Positions 13,740-16,819 of a stretch of 16,819 nt of DNA are shown here, one piece after another. The notes beneath the pieces were generated by a model. That model saw only the letters and a list, made by a program, of their open reading frames with translations. It was not told where the DNA came from and made no database searches. Positions within the stretch are counted from its first letter, which is position 1; every line of letters starts with the position of its first letter. Position numbers and translations under genes: made by a program. The DNA comes from Candidatus Poribacteria bacterium (GTDB taxonomy: Bacteria > Poribacteria > WGA-4E > WGA-3G): NCBI GenBank assembly GCA_028824575.1, contig JAPPDN010000999.1, positions 1 to 16,819 of the forward strand. Direction: 5' to 3'.

Positions 13740-13768
13740 TTGACATATTTCAGCAGATAAGGTATGAT
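13740..13768 (+). promoter_or_regulatory. Near-consensus promoter for the multihaem cytochrome gene
   Basis: TTGACA (13740-13745), a 17-nt spacer and TATGAT (13763-13768). This matches the vegetative consensus at all six -35 positions and five of six -10 positions. The leader would be about 72 nt. It is in the 184-nt divergent gap shared with the DUF1080 gene. The perfect dyad GCAAG-T-CTTGC (13684-13694) lies on the DUF1080 side and is a candidate operator. Confidence 0.75.
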
Positions 13769-13846
13769 ATTTACTATCAAAGGCTGTTTCGTAAGCGACA
13801 TAGCCCAACGATTTAAAAGATAAAATGTACGAGGACAATATAACTC

Positions 13847-14752
13847 ATGAAACAGGTTTTCTTATTTTTAGGGTTATCCGTACTGATGGGAACGATTGCC
13901 CTTTTTGCGCTTTGTGGCTACGATGAGGTCGGGACACTCCACGCGGCACCTGTAGAAGATGACACATCTAATACAAAAACGCCGTTTGCTGAAGGCTGCG
14001 CTAAGTGTCACGGGAGCGAACCTGCTTACCAAGAATGGCAACATGCGGGACACTCACACGCCCTTGTGAACCTGATTGAAGGTCCGTATGAGGTGCAGAC
14101 ATCTTGTCTGAGCTGCCACTCCGCTGGTTACGAAACCTTTAGCGAGCGGGTCTATTCGGGGCATACCTATAACATAGAGACAGCGGTGAATGCTGTTTCT
14201 TGTTCTACGTGCCATTCCCATGCGAGCAAATTAGAACACTTATTGGTGCAACCCGCTAAAAAGTTATGTGTCAGCTGCCATAAAATGGACTGCGGTTGTG
14301 CGGGTGCTGGCATCGTTCACCAATCCCAATCGGAAATGTTCCTCGGACGCGAGGGGGCCGGTGTGAAGCGGATGCCGTCGCCGCACGTACGCGTGATGAA
14401 GAAGCGGTGTGTGCAATGCCACATGGTGAAAGAGGACCCTGAGACTATTGCGAAACACGGGGGACATACATTTGCCGCCGAGTTGTCGGTATGCAGTACT
14501 GCGGGGTGTCACGATAGTGCGGATAACAGCATGGAGACGAAGTTGCCACAATATCGTGCTGAGATAGAGGCGAAGATGCAAGCAGTCAAAACGATGCTGG
14601 ATGCTGCGCCTGACAAAACTTCACAGGACTATCTGGACGCAAAACTGAACTACGACATGGTTAAAGGCGATAGCGGGTATGGGCTTCACAATATGCCGTA
14701 TGCAAATGCACTTCTTGATTATAGCCTTTCGCTCAAGAGCAAGCTTGAATAG
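13847..14752 (+). CDS. Multihaem cytochrome c (five CxxCH plus one CX4CH)
   Basis: A 301-aa exported cytochrome. Residues 4-23 form a signal or anchor helix. Haem sites are CAKCH (51-55), CLSCH (87-91), CSTCH (119-123), CVSCH (141-145) and CVQCH (188-192), plus a CX4CH site CSTAGCH (216-222). Two more cysteines (149, 151) follow the fourth site. Histidines such as H67, H70, H180, H204, H207 and H281 could be distal ligands. The C-terminal helices ending GLHNMPYANALLDYSLSL resemble the tail of NrfA-like and octahaem cytochromes (H-N-xx-YA..LL), so it is probably a periplasmic electron carrier or a reductase-type subunit of that superfamily. It would need the CcmABFH system found in the same window. 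ATG 13847 has GAGGA 11 nt upstream. The electron donor and acceptor are unknown. Confidence 0.88.
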   Translation: MKQVFLFLGLSVLMGTIALFALCGYDEVGTLHAAPVEDDTSNTKTPFAEGCAKCHGSEPAYQEWQHAGHSHALVNLIEGPYEVQTSCLSCHSAGYETFSERVYSGHTYNIETAVNAVSCSTCHSHASKLEHLLVQPAKKLCVSCHKMDCGCAGAGIVHQSQSEMFLGREGAGVKRMPSPHVRVMKKRCVQCHMVKEDPETIAKHGGHTFAAELSVCSTAGCHDSADNSMETKLPQYRAEIEAKMQAVKTMLDAAPDKTSQDYLDAKLNYDMVKGDSGYGLHNMPYANALLDYSLSLKSKLE

Positions 14753-14791
14753 TGAGCGGTGCACATCCGCACTTTACGCGTTTATGAGTTA

Positions 14792-15628
14792 TTACGCCTC
14801 CGAATTGAGCGTGGCGCGCAGCGGTACATCTTGGTCCTTCGGTAGATAGTAGCTGAGCGGATCGCTGACGACCCCGATTAATTGCTTCTGGATCGGGTTG
14901 CATTTGGCAACGAGTTCGTCAGGCATCGTGATATAATCCATCGGTTTGACCCAGCGATAGGCGTATCCCATGAAAATGGTTTTGCGCGGCATCCCCGACC
15001 AGTTGTGTCCGATACCGTGCCATGTGCGTTGTTCAAAGAGGAAAGCATCTCCGGCATTGACATTCATAGAAATAGCACCGCGTGCCCAACCCGTATCTGG
15101 ATCGGTTGGGGGTCTGCCTGTCAATCGGTTACTTCCGGGTACCAGCACAGTCGCGCCAGAGGCGGGATCGGATTGGTCGCTGATAGCGTAAGCAATCTTA
15201 AGCATGATTCGAGGGTGGGGTTCCTGCATTTCGGCATGTGATGTCCCACCGTCACGGTGCAAGCCAATACGGTTTTTTACTTTAGGCGGTGGTTCCTCTT
15301 TTGAAGGCAGTACAATCAGATGGGATGTAATCATCTGTACGTTCCAATTCAGCACGCCGTAGGCGAGTGGCACGGTTTTCTGCCAATCAAGGAGTTGAAG
15401 GAATGCTTCGTGATGTGTGATACAGTTACGGAGATTCAATTTACCGCCTGCTTCAAGATTCCCTGCGGCTTCTTCTTTGGCGTAAACCTCGTCAACAGCG
15501 GTATCAATTTCCGCGACGACATCAGCGGGCAAGGCATTCTTAATCAACAGATACCCGTTATTTTCGACAAATTCCTTGTGCTGTGGTGTAAAGATGGCTG
15601 TTTCGGCAGCGTCAGTTATAGTATCCAT
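14792..15628 (-). CDS. Phytanoyl-CoA dioxygenase (PhyH) family protein
   Basis: A 278-aa Fe(II)/2-oxoglutarate-dependent dioxygenase of the PhyH family. The metal triad is visible as His124 and Asp126 in GLHRDGG, plus His204 in TWHGIGHN. Arg215 in PRKTIFMGYAYRW is the likely 2-oxoglutarate binder. The segment ASGATVLVPGSNRLTG (157-171) is also typical. The N-terminus FTPQHKEFVENNGYLLIKNAL is the standard PhyH opening. ATG 15628 (minus) has AAGGA about 8 nt upstream. PhyH relatives hydroxylate many small molecules, and such paralogues are very numerous in Poribacteria-like genomes (recollection), so the substrate cannot be named. It is convergent with the cytochrome gene (39-nt gap) and divergent from the DUF6785 gene. 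Confidence 0.92.
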   Translation of the reverse strand: MDTITDAAETAIFTPQHKEFVENNGYLLIKNALPADVVAEIDTAVDEVYAKEEAAGNLEAGGKLNLRNCITHHEAFLQLLDWQKTVPLAYGVLNWNVQMITSHLIVLPSKEEPPPKVKNRIGLHRDGGTSHAEMQEPHPRIMLKIAYAISDQSDPASGATVLVPGSNRLTGRPPTDPDTGWARGAISMNVNAGDAFLFEQRTWHGIGHNWSGMPRKTIFMGYAYRWVKPMDYITMPDELVAKCNPIQKQLIGVVSDPLSYYLPKDQDVPLRATLNSEA

Positions 15629-15698
15629 AAGGTTTATCCTTTAATGATATTGAGAAAGTGGCCTTGATCTGTGGATCAGGATCCTAATCATGCTATAC

Positions 15699-15727
15699 AT
15701 TATACAGGATGCCCCGAAAAAAATCAA
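15699..15727 (-). promoter_or_regulatory. Promoter for the PhyH-type dioxygenase gene
   Basis: On the minus strand TTGATT (15727-15722), a 17-nt spacer and TATAAT (15704-15699). The -10 is perfect, and the leader to the ATG at 15628 is about 64 nt. The inverted repeat TGATC-tgtg-GATCA (15665-15678) lies in this leader region. Confidence 0.62.
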
Positions 15728-15856
15728 AGCAATTTTATTTTAATAGCATGTGACGTTTGACTTTCAGGATGTGCGTAATCTTAGGCTCCATTAAATGCAT
15801 CTACGGGCAGACGAACGTATGAGAAAGAGGAAGCACCCCGCGATTTGAAGAGCGAA

Positions 15857-16819
15857 TTGACTTCAGAACCTTATAGATTCAGAGAACCTCCCGAACAAAA
15901 TAGTCGAAACATTAAGTTTGGCGCATCATGGCGAGCGATTCTACTCGGTACGCTTCTTATTATCCCGAACATGTACTGGATTCTGGACTCTGCTGGGCAA
16001 GGGTATCCGACGACTATTTCTCTCTATTTTAACGTCATTTTCTGCGTTTTTGTTATCACGGGTGTTAACCTCGTCTTGATACGGGTAGCCCCTGGGATCG
16101 CTATGCAACAGGGCGAATTACTGACGGTTTACGTCATGCTGGCGATTGCGTCTTCGCTGGCGGGCCACGATGTACTTCGCGTCCTGATTCCGATGATCCC
16201 GTATGCGTTCTGGTACGCAACGCCGGAAAATGACTGGGTGGACCTGTTTCATCGGTATATCCCGGATTGGATGGCTGTTAAGGAGCGGCTTTTTTTAACG
16301 GAGTATTATCGCGGTGAGACAACGTTCTACGAATGGGAAACTGTCCAAGGTTGGCTGACGACAACAGTCGCTTGGGGCGGTTTCCTCTGTGTGATGGTGT
16401 TCCTGATGGTGTGTATCAACAGCCTCGTGCGGAAGCAGTGGACGGAACACGAGAAACTGAGTTACCCCATCATCCAATTGCCGCTTGAATTGACAAGCGG
16501 TGGTAGAACGAACTTGTTAACGAACAAGATGATGTGGCTTGGGTTCGGGATTGCTGGGGCAATTGACATTCTTAATGGGCTTCATTATCTTTATCCGAGT
16601 GTGCCGAGTTTGGGCGGTAGGCTCTACGATTTACGTCCGTTCTTTACACAGAAACCGTGGAGTGCAGTGGGTTGGACCCCTATTGCTGTCTTTCCGTTCG
16701 CGGTGGGCATCGCTTTTTTTATCCCGCTTGACCTGTCGTTTTCATGCTGGTTTTTGAATCTTTTTTGGAAGGTAGAGCGCGTATTTGGATATGCCTTATG
16801 CGTGCGGGGCATGCCGAAT
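15857..16819 (+). CDS. DUF6785-type polytopic membrane protein, N-terminal part (3' end outside window)
   Basis: An open frame runs from 15785 to the last base with no stop. Its translation has at least six hydrophobic segments, including AILLGTLLIIPNMYWI, SLYFNVIFCVFVITGVNLVLI, LTVYVMLAIASSLAGHDVL, VAWGGFLCVMVFLMVCI, MWLGFGIAGAIDILNGL and FAVGIAFFIPLDLSFSCWF. The motifs EKLSYPIIQLPLEL and DLSFSCWF are features I associate with DUF6785 (usually joined to DUF6784), large membrane proteins of unknown function common in Planctomycetes and Poribacteria. No ATG lies before the first helix. TTG 15857, with GAAGAG 5 nt upstream, is my choice, and TTG 15845 is also possible. The hydrophilic run from 15818 (YEKEEAPRDLKSEL) looks coding, so an even earlier or frameshifted start may exist. 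The family call is by eye. Confidence 0.75.
   Translation, partial: MTSEPYRFREPPEQNSRNIKFGASWRAILLGTLLIIPNMYWILDSAGQGYPTTISLYFNVIFCVFVITGVNLVLIRVAPGIAMQQGELLTVYVMLAIASSLAGHDVLRVLIPMIPYAFWYATPENDWVDLFHRYIPDWMAVKERLFLTEYYRGETTFYEWETVQGWLTTTVAWGGFLCVMVFLMVCINSLVRKQWTEHEKLSYPIIQLPLELTSGGRTNLLTNKMMWLGFGIAGAIDILNGLHYLYPSVPSLGGRLYDLRPFFTQKPWSAVGWTPIAVFPFAVGIAFFIPLDLSFSCWFLNLFWKVERVFGYALCVRGMPN

Noticed and set aside
13907..13915. Lipobox-like LFALC at the start of the multihaem cytochrome
   Set aside because: Leucine at position -1 does not fit the lipobox, which needs Gly, Ala or Ser there; a plain signal or anchor helix is more likely.

Overview
The window looks like a piece of a bacterial chromosome with moderate GC content and a Gram-negative type of cytochrome c maturation (System I, Ccm). 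The right half carries a phytanoyl-CoA-dioxygenase-like protein, a Gfo/Idh/MocA oxidoreductase, a 3-keto-disaccharide hydrolase (DUF1080) protein and a DUF6785-type membrane protein. Genomes of Candidatus Poribacteria and related lineages (Planctomycetes, Latescibacterota) are rich in this mix of families. The assignment is an inference from gene content; there is no rRNA or other marker here to prove it.

Layout. (1) 1-4584, + strand: the 3' part of ccmF, a CcmH-like thiol protein, a short CcmI-like membrane protein, a secreted or membrane-anchored protein with a carboxypeptidase-regulatory-like domain, and two tandem HEAT-repeat proteins. The genes are tightly spaced and read as one operon, apart from a repeat-filled gap at about 2174-2333. 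(2) 4585-4977: an AT-rich gap with a strong extended -10 promoter. (3) 4978-7695: korA and korB, a two-subunit 2-oxoacid:ferredoxin oxidoreductase. (4) 7696-9325: a hairpin-rich purine/pyrimidine repeat, then ccmA and ccmB, the other half of the Ccm machinery. (5) 9438-11092: enolase and an FtsB/DivIC-like protein, a neighbourhood known from many bacteria. (6) 11237-11686: a small DUF5069-like protein with its own promoter, ended by a perfect 16-bp hairpin. (7) 11792-13662, - strand: a Gfo/Idh/MocA oxidoreductase with a cysteine-rich tail, and a DUF1080 protein. (8) 13847-14752, + strand: a multihaem cytochrome c with a near-consensus promoter. (9) 14792-15628, - strand: a PhyH-type dioxygenase. 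(10) From about 15857 to the end, + strand: an incomplete DUF6785-type membrane protein.

How the genes work together. CcmA and CcmB power haem handling. CcmF and CcmH ligate haem to CxxCH motifs of apocytochromes, and the multihaem cytochrome at 13847 is a local example of such a client. KorAB and enolase are central carbon metabolism. The Gfo/Idh, DUF1080 and PhyH genes belong to the catabolic or accessory repertoire typical of these lineages. The most unusual parts are the CcmI-like sequence module that recurs in consecutive proteins after ccmH, the HEAT pair attached to the ccm operon, and several families of intergenic hairpin repeats.
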